Shown: positions 1-5,518, counted from the first letter of the stretch. The stretch: 7,116 nucleotides of DNA from Gammaproteobacteria bacterium (GCA_003646355.1 QNFO01000055.1:1-7116), one strand, 5' to 3'. Notes: generated by a model from the sequence alone, not told the origin. Translations and numbers: made by a program.

Positions 1-130
1 AGCGACGGCAGCCGTGGCAAATATCGTAGACGCGCTCAAGCTCGGTCTCGAGATCTTGTTTGTCCCAAAATGACTCTGACTGCCAGTCGAGTGGATGTCT
101 TGTCGGTGCTTCCAGACTACCTTCTCGCAT
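1..130 (-). CDS. (Fe-S)-binding, heterodisulfide-reductase-related protein, N-terminal fragment
   Basis: Only the first 43 codons are present; the gene runs off the left edge. The reading frame begins MREGSLEAPTRHPLDW and ends DICHGCRR, with the first two cysteines of what looks like a CxxCxxC ferredoxin-type cluster motif. I recognise this start from cytosolic Fe-S oxidoreductase-like proteins (heterodisulfide-reductase-related cluster family) that commonly sit beside rubrerythrin and a DUF3501 protein in proteobacteria. The family is thought to pass electrons, possibly to rubrerythrin, but that role is inference. The start is supported by a strong ribosome binding site, GAGGGGAA, a few bases upstream on the minus strand (about 134-142). 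It is the same strand as rubrerythrin, with a 170-nt gap that contains two terminators, so it may need its own promoter or read-through. Confidence 0.8.
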   Translation of the reverse strand, partial: MREGSLEAPTRHPLDWQSESFWDKQDLETELERVYDICHGCRR

Positions 131-206
131 TTTCTTCCCCTCTATAAAGTCGCAACAATAAAGCGCGACAACATTAGCTCTAAATCTGCCTGTAAATCTG
201 TGCCCT

Positions 207-244
207 AAAAAAGACAGGGCCTTGGTATCACACCAAAGCCCTGT
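207..244 (-). terminator. Intrinsic terminator, distal of a tandem pair after rubrerythrin
   Basis: On the minus strand there is a 13-bp stem (arms 232-244 and 214-226) with one mismatch (C221 opposite A237) and a 5-nt loop. It is followed after one base by a run of six T (212 to 207). The GC-rich base of the stem and the T-run are the classic signature of a rho-independent terminator. It lies between rubrerythrin and the downstream Fe-S gene. Confidence 0.8.
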
Positions 245-255
245 AATCGATCAGC

Positions 256-287
256 AAAAAACTCGCTAGTGTAAAGACGCTAGCGAG
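256..287 (-). terminator. Intrinsic terminator, proximal of a tandem pair after rubrerythrin
   Basis: A perfect 8-bp inverted repeat, CTCGCTAG (262-269) and CTAGCGAG (280-287), has a 10-nt loop. On the minus strand it is followed immediately by six T (261 to 256). It starts 13 nt past the rubrerythrin stop codon, so it is the first terminator met by that transcript. Confidence 0.8.
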
Positions 288-300
288 CCTTAAATTGATC

Positions 301-720
301 TTAGTCGTCGAGGGTATCGAGCGCTTTCTGAAAACGGTTAGCGTGGCTACGCTCCGCTTTACCCAGCGTCTCAAACCAGTCGGCAATCTCATCAAAGCCT
401 TCTTCACGAGCAGTTTTGGTCATACCGGGGTACATATCAGTGTACTCGTGAGTCTCTCCAGCAACGGCTGCCTTCAGATTGTCTGAAGTAGGGCCAATGG
501 GCAGGCCAGTTGCGGGGTCACCTGTCTCTTCGAGATACTCGAGGTGGCCGTGAGCATGTCCAGTTTCGCCTTCAGCAGTAGAACGAAATACCATTGCTAC
601 GTCGTTGTAGCCTTCAACGTCCGCTTTGGCGGCGAAGTATAAGTAGCGACGGTTAGCCTGAGATTCACCCGCAAAGGCGTCTTTTAAATTCTGTTCGGTT
701 TGAGTGTCTTTAAGTGACAT
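301..720 (-). CDS. Rubrerythrin (ferritin-like diiron domain only)
   Basis: A 139-aa cytosolic diiron peroxidase-type protein that reduces H2O2 with electrons from a partner protein. A four-helix ferritin-like fold carries a full rubrerythrin ligand set: E19, E52 and H55 (EGETGH), E89 and E92 (GETHEY), E123 and H126 (AERSH). The C-terminal rubredoxin domain with paired CxxC motifs of classical rubrerythrin is absent; the protein ends right after helix D and contains no cysteine. Electrons must therefore come from a separate protein, possibly the adjacent Fe-S protein (inference). The start at 720 (MSLKDT) is preferred over an in-frame ATG at 726, because AGGAG at 728-732 lies 7 nt from the former and only 1 nt from the latter. 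It is divergent from oxyR, which points to peroxide-responsive expression, and is followed by two strong terminators. Confidence 0.93.
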   Translation of the reverse strand: MSLKDTQTEQNLKDAFAGESQANRRYLYFAAKADVEGYNDVAMVFRSTAEGETGHAHGHLEYLEETGDPATGLPIGPTSDNLKAAVAGETHEYTDMYPGMTKTAREEGFDEIADWFETLGKAERSHANRFQKALDTLDD

Positions 721-727
721 CAACATT

Positions 728-732
728 CTCCT
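728..732 (-). promoter_or_regulatory. Ribosome binding site deciding the rubrerythrin start
   Basis: AGGAG on the minus strand lies 7 nt before ATG 720-718 and 1 nt before ATG 726-724. The spacing selects the downstream ATG, shortening the protein by two residues relative to the longest frame. Confidence 0.75.
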
Positions 733-749
733 TTCAGTTGTTATTCAGA

Positions 750-774
750 GATAAAGCTTTTTTGTAGCTTTATC
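750..774 (-). repeat. Perfect 9-bp inverted repeat in the rubrerythrin leader
   Basis: GATAAAGCT (750-758) and AGCTTTATC (766-774) flank a 7-nt T-rich loop. If rubrerythrin transcription starts near 798, this forms a stem-loop in the 5' untranslated region, ending 17 nt before the AGGAG. Possible roles are mRNA stabilisation or a protein-binding palindrome. It does not fit the ATAG-N7-CTAT OxyR half-site pattern. Confidence 0.55.
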
Positions 775-797
775 AGCATACCAGCTCTTTAATGAAC

Positions 798-827
798 TTG
801 CGGCACAATATCCGCCTGACCTACAAT
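798..827 (+). promoter_or_regulatory. Candidate oxyR promoter
   Basis: TTGCGG (798-803) and TACAAT (822-827) are separated by 18 nt. The -10 matches the sigma-70 consensus at 5 of 6 positions and the -35 at 3 of 6. Transcription would start near 834, giving a leader of about 36 nt. The -10 overlaps the first CAATCGGT repeat, which would suit OxyR autorepression. This is a pattern-based prediction only. Confidence 0.45.
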
Positions 828-833
828 CGGTAA
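805..833 (-). promoter_or_regulatory. Candidate rubrerythrin promoter, overlapping the oxyR promoter
   Basis: On the minus strand, TTACCG (833-828) and TATTGT (810-805) are 17 nt apart. The -10 matches 4 of 6 consensus bases and the -35 only 3 of 6. A poor -35 is what is expected of a promoter that needs an activator such as OxyR. The start would be near 798, with a leader of about 78 nt that includes the 750-774 stem-loop. Confidence 0.35.
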
Positions 834-862
834 AATGAATTTTTTGATCTCAGTCAATCGGT
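824..862. promoter_or_regulatory. Candidate OxyR operator: CAATCGGT direct repeat, 31-bp spacing
   Basis: CAATCGGT occurs at 824-831 and again at 855-862, 31 bp apart, so both copies face the same side of the helix (about three turns). Both are followed by T/A-rich bases. The span of roughly 45 bp is similar to the extended tetramer site known for OxyR. The second copy would sit near -60 of the predicted rubrerythrin start and the first over its -35. The E. coli ATAG-N7-CTAT consensus is not clearly present, so the assignment rests on position and repetition. Confidence 0.4.
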
Positions 863-869
863 TTTATCA

Positions 870-1784
870 ATGGCATCACAACCTACTCTGAAACAACTCC
901 GCTACCTCTGTGCCGTCGCGCAAAGTCTGCATTTTGGCAAAGCCGCCAAAGCCTGTTTTGTCACCCAATCGACCCTCAGTGCAGGTATTAATGAACTCGA
1001 GCAGACACTCGGTGCCGCCCTGCTAGAGCGCAGTAATAAACAGGTATTAATTACCGACATTGGCCAAAAAATCATTGCTCGTTCACAGCATATTCTTAGC
1101 GACATCGAGGCCTTAAAAGAGGACGCCGTCCGAGCACAAACGCCCCTCAGCAATCCGGTGCGGATTGGCATCATCCCAACAATAGCGCCCTTCATTTTGC
1201 CCAGGGTGCTACCTACCCTGCACCAGGATTTCCCCGAACTGCAATTACTCATCCGCGAAGATTTGTCAGAAAACCTGGCCAACTTACTGTTGCAGGGCGA
1301 GCTGGATGTACTGCTACTGGCCCTGCCCTATCCCGTCAACAACACCACCAGCTATCACTTGTTTAATGACCCCTTTGTGTTGGCCTATCCCACTGGCCAC
1401 CCGCTTGGGAAGGTCAAACAACTCAGAACCCGCGACCTTCAGGGTCAGGATATTCTCCTACTCGAAAACGGCCATTGCCTGCGCGACCACGCACTGGAAG
1501 CCTGCAAATTGCAAAGTAGCCAGCTCTCACTCGCCTTTGAGGCGACAAGCCTGCACACCATCGTACCCATGGTGGCCAATGGCGTGGGGGTTTCACTACT
1601 GCCTGAAATGGCGATCAACGAGGGTATATTGTCGGGCACGCAAAACGTCTCGACAAAAGAGTTTTCTGAAAGGGGTGTATGGCGTGAGGTTGGGCTTTTA
1701 TGGCGCGCAAAAAGCCCCCGAGACAGTGAATACCGTCTGCTTGGGGAATACTTTAAAAACAACAGTTCTACGCAGAAGGCATAA
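870..1784 (+). CDS. oxyR: OxyR, hydrogen-peroxide-sensing LysR-type regulator
   Basis: A 304-aa LysR-family transcription factor of the cytosol. Residues about 5-64 form the winged helix-turn-helix (FGKAAKACFVTQSTLSAGI), and residues about 95-295 the regulatory domain. The OxyR signature is explicit: GHCLRDHALEAC contains C203 and C212, nine residues apart like C199/C208 of E. coli OxyR, which form a disulfide on H2O2 oxidation. The peroxide-binding IPT segment (T104) and H202 are also conserved. Length is the family norm. The start at 870 gives the canonical N-terminus, although no good Shine-Dalgarno is visible upstream. The divergent neighbour is rubrerythrin, a likely direct target. A stem-loop at 1785-1816 follows the stop. 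Confidence 0.95.
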   Translation: MASQPTLKQLRYLCAVAQSLHFGKAAKACFVTQSTLSAGINELEQTLGAALLERSNKQVLITDIGQKIIARSQHILSDIEALKEDAVRAQTPLSNPVRIGIIPTIAPFILPRVLPTLHQDFPELQLLIREDLSENLANLLLQGELDVLLLALPYPVNNTTSYHLFNDPFVLAYPTGHPLGKVKQLRTRDLQGQDILLLENGHCLRDHALEACKLQSSQLSLAFEATSLHTIVPMVANGVGVSLLPEMAINEGILSGTQNVSTKEFSERGVWREVGLLWRAKSPRDSEYRLLGEYFKNNSSTQKA

Positions 1785-1816
1785 ATTCGGGTCAGCTGAA
1801 ATAGCCTGGCCCGAAT
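1785..1816. terminator. Stem-loop between convergent oxyR and csp, possible bidirectional terminator
   Basis: An 11-bp stem (1785-1795 with 1806-1816, one G-T wobble) and a 10-nt loop directly follow the oxyR stop and lie 54 nt past the csp stop on the other strand. There is no good T-run on either side, so efficient rho-independent termination is uncertain. It may act as a 3'-end stabilising structure. Confidence 0.45.
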
Positions 1817-1869
1817 AGTTCGCTCAACAAGAGAACTCTTGCTGGAAGCTTTGGTAAAGCCCTAAAAAA

Positions 1870-2076
1870 CTACAGCGGCGTTACGTTCTCCGCCTGTGGA
1901 CCCTTCTGACCTTGAGTTACATCAAACTCAACGCGCTGACCCTCATTGAGTGATTTAAAACCATCACCAACAATAGAGCGAAAATGAACAAAAACATCGG
2001 GGCCGTTTTCTTGCTCGATAAAACCGTAACCTTTATCAGCGTTAAACCATTTTACCGTACCTGTTGCACTAGACAT
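1870..2076 (-). CDS. Cold-shock domain protein (CspA family)
   Basis: A 68-aa single-domain nucleic-acid-binding protein, the usual length for CspA/CspD-type proteins. The five-stranded OB fold is evident: GTVKWFN at the N-terminus, RNP1 KGYGFI (15-20) and RNP2 VFVHF (28-32), followed by EGQRVEFDV and the GPQAENV end typical of the family. It binds single-stranded RNA/DNA and acts as an RNA chaperone in the cytosol. The start has an AAAAAGG ribosome binding site 9 nt upstream. The gene converges with oxyR. The long AT-rich upstream stretch suggests a structured leader like that of cold-inducible csp genes, but whether this copy is cold-induced cannot be read from the protein. Confidence 0.95.
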   Translation of the reverse strand: MSSATGTVKWFNADKGYGFIEQENGPDVFVHFRSIVGDGFKSLNEGQRVEFDVTQGQKGPQAENVTPL

Positions 2077-2246
2077 ATTGTAAAACCTTTTTAAACTTTA
2101 CTCTCTTGAGGAGTAAAAATTATTTATTAAAGCCGTGGTCTGGCTGTCCTTAGCCGTTAAACGCAATTTTTATTGATGACTAGCGATCGTGCAAGTAATA
2201 AAAAGGATCACAATTCCAGTCACAAGAAAAGTACTATTTTCAGGCT
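2077..2246 (-). promoter_or_regulatory. Predicted long 5' leader of the cold-shock gene
   Basis: If transcription starts at the promoter predicted at 2253-2280, the leader is about 170 nt, close to the roughly 160-nt leader of E. coli cspA that works as a thermosensor. It contains a 7-bp hairpin just upstream of the ribosome binding site (2097-2103 with 2111-2117), a small GGCT/AGCC hairpin (2142-2145 with 2152-2155) and a duplicated AGCCGT (2131, 2152). I did not find an obvious cold-box match. No coding region is supported here. Confidence 0.35.
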
Positions 2247-2252
2247 GCATTC

Positions 2253-2280
2253 ACTATATATGAAAAAACACACAAGTAAA
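2253..2280 (-). promoter_or_regulatory. Candidate csp promoter
   Basis: On the minus strand, TTTACT (2280-2275) and TATAGT (2258-2253) are 16 nt apart, matching the sigma-70 consensus at 4 and 5 of 6 positions. It is the best-looking promoter in the 415-bp spacer, but AT-rich sequence gives chance matches, and weaker alternatives exist nearer the gene. Confidence 0.35.
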
Positions 2281-2307
2281 CCCACATTTAAGGTAATAAA
2301 CAGCATT

Positions 2308-2334
2308 AAAAAACCGGCCAGATTCTTAACCGGT
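2308..2334 (-). terminator. Weak terminator-like hairpin upstream of csp
   Basis: On the minus strand, ACCGG and CCGGT (5-bp stem, 12-nt loop, 2313-2334) are followed by a T-run (2313 to 2308). It lies downstream of the strong terminator at 2392-2428 and upstream of the csp promoter. It could be a backup stop for read-through or the 3' end of a small RNA. The short stem and large loop keep confidence low. Confidence 0.3.
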
Positions 2335-2391
2335 AAATCATAAAAGCGGGGTATTTATTCGTGTAAACACGCTGCTTTAATGGCAAAAAAT

Positions 2392-2433
2392 AAAAAAAAG
2401 CGGGCTGACTTTCTCAAGTTCAGCCCGCTTTTT
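2392..2433 (-). terminator. Strong intrinsic terminator after the VOC gene, possibly bidirectional
   Basis: A 9-bp GC-rich stem (2400-2408 with 2420-2428) extends by three further pairs past a one-base bulge. On the minus strand it is followed by eight T (2399 to 2392), and on the plus strand by five T (2429-2433). It lies 64 nt beyond the stop of the minus-strand VOC gene, which it most likely terminates. Confidence 0.85.
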
Positions 2434-2491
2434 ATGACACCAGTATGAGCGCTACCAGATGACGAAACTCTGCAAATCAACGGGCCAGTAA

Positions 2492-3343
2492 CTACCCAGC
2501 CTCAATGCGAATTAAAGCACCGAATGTCGCCTGTTGATCCACTTCGAGAATATCCGGGGAATCGGCAGAAACGTTAACATCCAGTCCTCTCTCAATCAGC
2601 ATCTTCTGCGTCGCCGGCACATCACTGGTCTGTAGTACCAGCGCATACATCCCCTCTCGGCGGTTTTCCAAAAACGCGGCGATGGCATTGGCGAATGGCC
2701 GAGTCGGATCGTCAACCGCCACCAGCTCGATGACGCCACCCGATGCCGGGCGACAAATCGCTGCACGCACACCACGCTCAGCATCGAACTGGGTTGCGTC
2801 CATCGCCATATTAAACTGAGTGCCGTAAGCCTCGACCGCATGATCCAGATCTTCCACGGCGATGATGACACGGCTAATACCCGACACGCGGGGGCCTTCA
2901 CGCTCGTCAACCGGGCCCTTATATTTAGTCGCAAAGGAATCCACCGGATAAACGCGAATCAACACGCCATGGGTTGAGCTGGGGTGAATATCTCGCCCAA
3001 AAGAACCTGGCATTAAAGGCATAACGTTAAGACCCCTCTGTGCCAGCACTTCCGCTTCATCATTGGGCAGGGGTGCTTCTAACATCAAGGCAAAGAGCCC
3101 TTCACCACGGCGATCGAGAAAACCTTGTAGGCTTTTACTCAGCGGCGTATTCGGGTCGACGGGGGACATTAGCTCGATATTACTGCCACCCTCGGGCACA
3201 CACATGCCCAGTGCAGCACCGTATTCAGAGGTGCTACTTTTCGATAAATCGATAACGGGCATACCGAATTTATCTCTGAACAAGCTAACGACAGCGGGGT
3301 AATCATGCACGGCAATGGCAATGCGCGGCATACCTGTAATCAT
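2492..3343 (-). CDS. Tandem VOC (glyoxalase-fold) protein without canonical metal ligands
   Basis: A 283-aa cytosolic protein with two consecutive vicinal-oxygen-chelate modules, about residues 5-132 and 155-281. Each has the order of a methylmalonyl-CoA-epimerase-like domain: an opening RIAIAV / RVIIAV strand, a central IEL strand (56-58, 205-207), a FL-x-x-R-x-EG segment (75-82, 224-231) and a closing LIR strand. Where such epimerases carry a metal-binding His in the first strand there is R7/R158. Where they have HH after the EGL segment there is F84-A85/Y233-A234. The final Glu is R130/R279. A metal-dependent epimerase or glyoxalase activity is therefore doubtful, and the substrate is unknown; a binding role or another VOC chemistry is possible. 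The start is supported by GGAG 7 nt upstream. It is divergent from the UbiA-like gene, with its own strong terminator. Confidence 0.8.
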   Translation of the reverse strand: MITGMPRIAIAVHDYPAVVSLFRDKFGMPVIDLSKSSTSEYGAALGMCVPEGGSNIELMSPVDPNTPLSKSLQGFLDRRGEGLFALMLEAPLPNDEAEVLAQRGLNVMPLMPGSFGRDIHPSSTHGVLIRVYPVDSFATKYKGPVDEREGPRVSGISRVIIAVEDLDHAVEAYGTQFNMAMDATQFDAERGVRAAICRPASGGVIELVAVDDPTRPFANAIAAFLENRREGMYALVLQTSDVPATQKMLIERGLDVNVSADSPDILEVDQQATFGALIRIEAG

Positions 3344-3411
3344 GGGTTTTCTCCATTCAATTGTTATTAATTTTTTGCGTGTAGTTTATTTCTAAGGCAT
3401 TGGTAAAAGGT

Positions 3412-3447
3412 CTTTCTTACTCACCAAAAAGTGTGCAGAGAAGAAAG
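3412..3447. repeat. Imperfect inverted repeat in the VOC/UbiA divergent spacer
   Basis: CTTTCTT (3412-3418) and AAGAAAG (3441-3447) flank 22 nt that contain a further small CAC/GTG pairing. It lies mid-way in the 148-bp divergent intergenic region and might be a regulator site or an RNA stem. No convincing promoter pair was found for either gene in this spacer. Confidence 0.3.
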
Positions 3448-3491
3448 TAAGCCGCTAATATACACCCTCAGCCGATAGCTTAAAGCGCAAA

Positions 3492-4382
3492 ATGCCCTTA
3501 AACGTTCTACTTCAAACATTTCGGCCCTCCTTTCTCATCTTGAGTTTTGTCTGTGTATTTTTGGGCTTTAGCACGGCATTTTCAACACAGGCACCAATCA
3601 ATTCTTTAAGCGTATTTCTCATATTAATCGGAGCGATATCTGCCCATATCAGCGTAAACACCCTGAATGAATACGCAGATTATAAAAGCGGGCTCGATTT
3701 TATAACGACAAAAACAGCCTTTAGCGGCGGCAGTGGCGCACTCCCGGGACAGCCAACGATGGCTAGCGCAGTCCTCGCCTCCGGGCTTATAGCGCTGGCA
3801 TTAACCATCGGCATTGGCCTTTTTTTCATCTACAAATATGGCACTCAAATCTTACCCATAGGCATTGCAGGCATCCTGCTAATCATTAGCTATACCCCAT
3901 GGCTTAATCGCTCGCCTTTTTTATGCCTAATTGCGCCGGGCCTGGGATTTGGCGTATTAATGGTTGCCGGCACCCATATACTCCTAAGCAGCGCTCCCGC
4001 CCCCCTGCCCTGGCTAATATCACTAATCCCCTTCTGCCTGAACAATAACCTTCTTCTGTTAAATCAATACCCCGATATCACTGCCGATAATAGTGTGGGG
4101 CGCAGAACCTTCCCCATCGTCTACGGCACCCGTAAAAGTAGTCTGGCCTATGCTTTATTTATGCTGGTCGCCTACTCGGTAATTGTGGCACTGATTATTG
4201 AAGATGTATTACCAGGGCTTAGCATCGTTGCTCTGGCCCCTCTTATACTTTCATTTTATGCATTGATGGGTGCCTGTAAGCATGGCTCAAAAATTGGCCA
4301 ACATCCTAAGCACCTTGCAGCGAATGTAGCCGCTGCGATATCAACCCCTTTGTTACTGGGCATCTCAATAATTTCTGCTTGA
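3492..4382 (+). CDS. UbiA-superfamily membrane prenyltransferase, MenA-like
   Basis: A 296-aa polytopic inner-membrane protein with about eight or nine hydrophobic segments, near the normal length for the superfamily. It carries both aspartate-rich motifs that hold Mg2+ and the prenyl diphosphate: NEYADYKSGLD (N59, D63, D69), closest to the MenA form, and NQYPDITAD (N191, D195, D199), followed by the typical VGRRTFPI. The YTP triplet (134-136) and a GGSG loop (79-82) also fit. Members transfer an isoprenoid chain to an aromatic or other acceptor (menaquinone, ubiquinone, haem O and others). The acceptor cannot be read from the sequence, and no quinone-pathway gene lies nearby, so I give no symbol. 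The start has only a weak ribosome binding site. No clear terminator follows in the 117 nt before the next gene. Confidence 0.85.
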   Translation: MPLNVLLQTFRPSFLILSFVCVFLGFSTAFSTQAPINSLSVFLILIGAISAHISVNTLNEYADYKSGLDFITTKTAFSGGSGALPGQPTMASAVLASGLIALALTIGIGLFFIYKYGTQILPIGIAGILLIISYTPWLNRSPFLCLIAPGLGFGVLMVAGTHILLSSAPAPLPWLISLIPFCLNNNLLLLNQYPDITADNSVGRRTFPIVYGTRKSSLAYALFMLVAYSVIVALIIEDVLPGLSIVALAPLILSFYALMGACKHGSKIGQHPKHLAANVAAAISTPLLLGISIISA

Positions 4383-4499
4383 TTTTGACCGGCAGCACCC
4401 AGAAGTACCGTCCAACGAAATGCAAGAAGTCGCTGTTTCATAGAAAAATGACATCAACCTCAATTACAATAGCCCTTCCTATCACCGCGTTGAGCACAC

Positions 4500-5039
4500 A
4501 TGGCAAATTCACTACTCGATCAACTGCAAAAATCTGGCTTAGTCGATAGCAAGAAAGCCAAGCTGGCCATCAAGGCAAAGCGCAAGCAGGACAAAATCCA
4601 GCGCAATAGCAAACAAGCGGCTGTCGATGACAATAAGCTCGACGCAGCCCAGGCCAAAGCTAACAAAACAGCAAAAGATAAACTGCTCAACCAACAGCGT
4701 AATGAAAAGGCCCAGCGCAAAGCCTTCGCGGCACAAATAAAACAACTCATCGAAATGAATGCCATTGACGAGACGGGCGACCAGCAATTCAACTTCAGCG
4801 ATGGCAAGCACATCAAGCGTATCTTCGTTGATGCCGCCCAGGTTGGGCGTTTGAGTCGAGGCGTTGTTGCCATTGTGAAACTGGGCGATAAATACATCGT
4901 CGTGCCCAGCCCTGTCGCAGAGAGAATTGCCGAGCGCGATCCCGAACGCATCATTTTTAAAGCTGATAAAGACCCCGAGATAGTCGAAGAGGATGATCCC
5001 TATGCGGATTACAAAATCCCCGACGATTTAATGTGGTGA
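4500..5039 (+). CDS. DUF2058 protein, YaiL-like
   Basis: A 179-aa soluble protein matching the DUF2058 family (E. coli YaiL) in length and in landmarks. These are SLLDQLQKSGLVDSKKAK at the N-terminus, a long Lys/Gln/Ala-rich and probably coiled-coil helix (about 18-75), then QIKQLIEMN (79-87), FNFSDG-x-x-IKRIFVD, and the invariant-looking C-terminal DDPYADYKIPDDLMW. The family has been described as nucleoprotein- or polynucleotide-associated, but its function is unknown. The very basic first half and acidic C-terminus are visible and agree with nucleic-acid association. The gene ends 16 nt before arfB on the same strand, so the two are probably co-transcribed. A TACAAT -10-like hexamer (4465-4470) lies upstream, without a good -35. 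Confidence 0.92.
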   Translation: MANSLLDQLQKSGLVDSKKAKLAIKAKRKQDKIQRNSKQAAVDDNKLDAAQAKANKTAKDKLLNQQRNEKAQRKAFAAQIKQLIEMNAIDETGDQQFNFSDGKHIKRIFVDAAQVGRLSRGVVAIVKLGDKYIVVPSPVAERIAERDPERIIFKADKDPEIVEEDDPYADYKIPDDLMW

Positions 5040-5055
5040 GCAGGCCACGAACCCC

Positions 5056-5475
5056 ATGCTAAGCATCACACCCCGGCTCAGCATCCCTCTACGCGAAGTG
5101 GAATTCACTGCTATTCGCGCCCAGGGATCCGGCGGGCAAAATGTCAACAAAGTCTCTTCCGCTCTGCACCTGCGCTTTAACATCAAAACCTCCTCACTAC
5201 CGGAGGAGGTTAAAGAGCGCTTATTGAATAGCCGTGATAGCCGCGTGAATAAAGAGGGTGTGCTGGTGATTAAAGCCCAGCAGTTTAGAACCCAGGAGAA
5301 AAACCGTACTGCGGCGCTGGAACGCTTACAGGCATTTATTGCTGGCGGAGCACAGCGACCCAAAACTCGGCGCCCCACCAAACCCTCTCGCAGCTCTCAG
5401 CGCAAGCGCATGGACAGTAAAACCAAACACGGCAGAACGAAGTCTCTAAGAAAGCCGGTTAAACTCGATCACTAA
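5056..5475 (+). CDS. arfB: ArfB, alternative ribosome-rescue peptidyl-tRNA hydrolase
   Basis: A 139-aa protein, one residue shorter than E. coli ArfB (YaeJ). It frees nascent chains from ribosomes stalled at the 3' end of non-stop mRNA by hydrolysing peptidyl-tRNA, independently of tmRNA. The catalytic GGQ (G26-G27-Q28) lies in IRAQGSGGQNVNK, followed by the HLRF and VIKAQQFRTQEKNR segments of the release-factor-like domain. The C-terminal tail from about 105 is highly basic (repeated R/K, PTKPSRSSQRKR), as needed to occupy the empty mRNA channel. Full-length release-factor domains 1 and 2 are absent, which separates it from RF1/RF2. It lies 16 nt behind the DUF2058 gene and converges on the RIO kinase with a 43-nt gap. 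Confidence 0.94.
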   Translation: MLSITPRLSIPLREVEFTAIRAQGSGGQNVNKVSSALHLRFNIKTSSLPEEVKERLLNSRDSRVNKEGVLVIKAQQFRTQEKNRTAALERLQAFIAGGAQRPKTRRPTKPSRSSQRKRMDSKTKHGRTKSLRKPVKLDH

Positions 5476-5476
5476 G

Positions 5477-5500
5477 CGGCATTAGCTCCAGGTAATGCTG
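5477..5500. terminator. Small stem-loop between convergent arfB and RIO kinase genes
   Basis: An 8-bp imperfect stem (5477-5484 with 5493-5500, one G-T wobble) with an 8-nt loop sits in the 43-nt convergent gap. There is no T-run on either strand, so it is at best a weak or factor-assisted 3' end signal. Confidence 0.25.
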
Positions 5501-5518
5501 AGTCGACCCCACGGCTCT

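Noticed and set aside
295..486. 63-codon plus-strand frame inside rubrerythrin
   Set aside because: Antisense to a gene with all its ligand residues intact; no ribosome binding site and no family resemblance.
724..726. Upstream ATG as rubrerythrin start
   Set aside because: It lies 1 nt from the AGGAG; the ATG at 720 has the proper 7-nt spacing.
902..1818. Long open frames on the minus strand (902-1282, 1445-1762) and in another plus frame (1306-1818) inside oxyR
   Set aside because: They overlap a certain OxyR gene, show no recognisable domain and have the low-complexity Ser/Arg- or Trp/Cys-rich look of antisense or off-frame translation.
1828..1841. CAAGAG/CTCTTG palindrome downstream of csp
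   Set aside because: Five usable base pairs with a 4-nt loop and no T-run on either strand; too weak to call a terminator.
2596..3302. Open frames inside the VOC gene (2596-2934 minus; 3040-3255 and 3063-3302 plus)
   Set aside because: Shadows of the two-module VOC frame, which has coherent domains over its full length and a good ribosome binding site.
4520..5381. Minus-strand frames opposite DUF2058 and arfB (4520-4954, 4539-4811, 5028-5381)
   Set aside because: Antisense to two confidently identified genes; their hydrophobic Leu/Ser/Ala-rich translations reflect complement of Lys/Gln codons, not membrane proteins.
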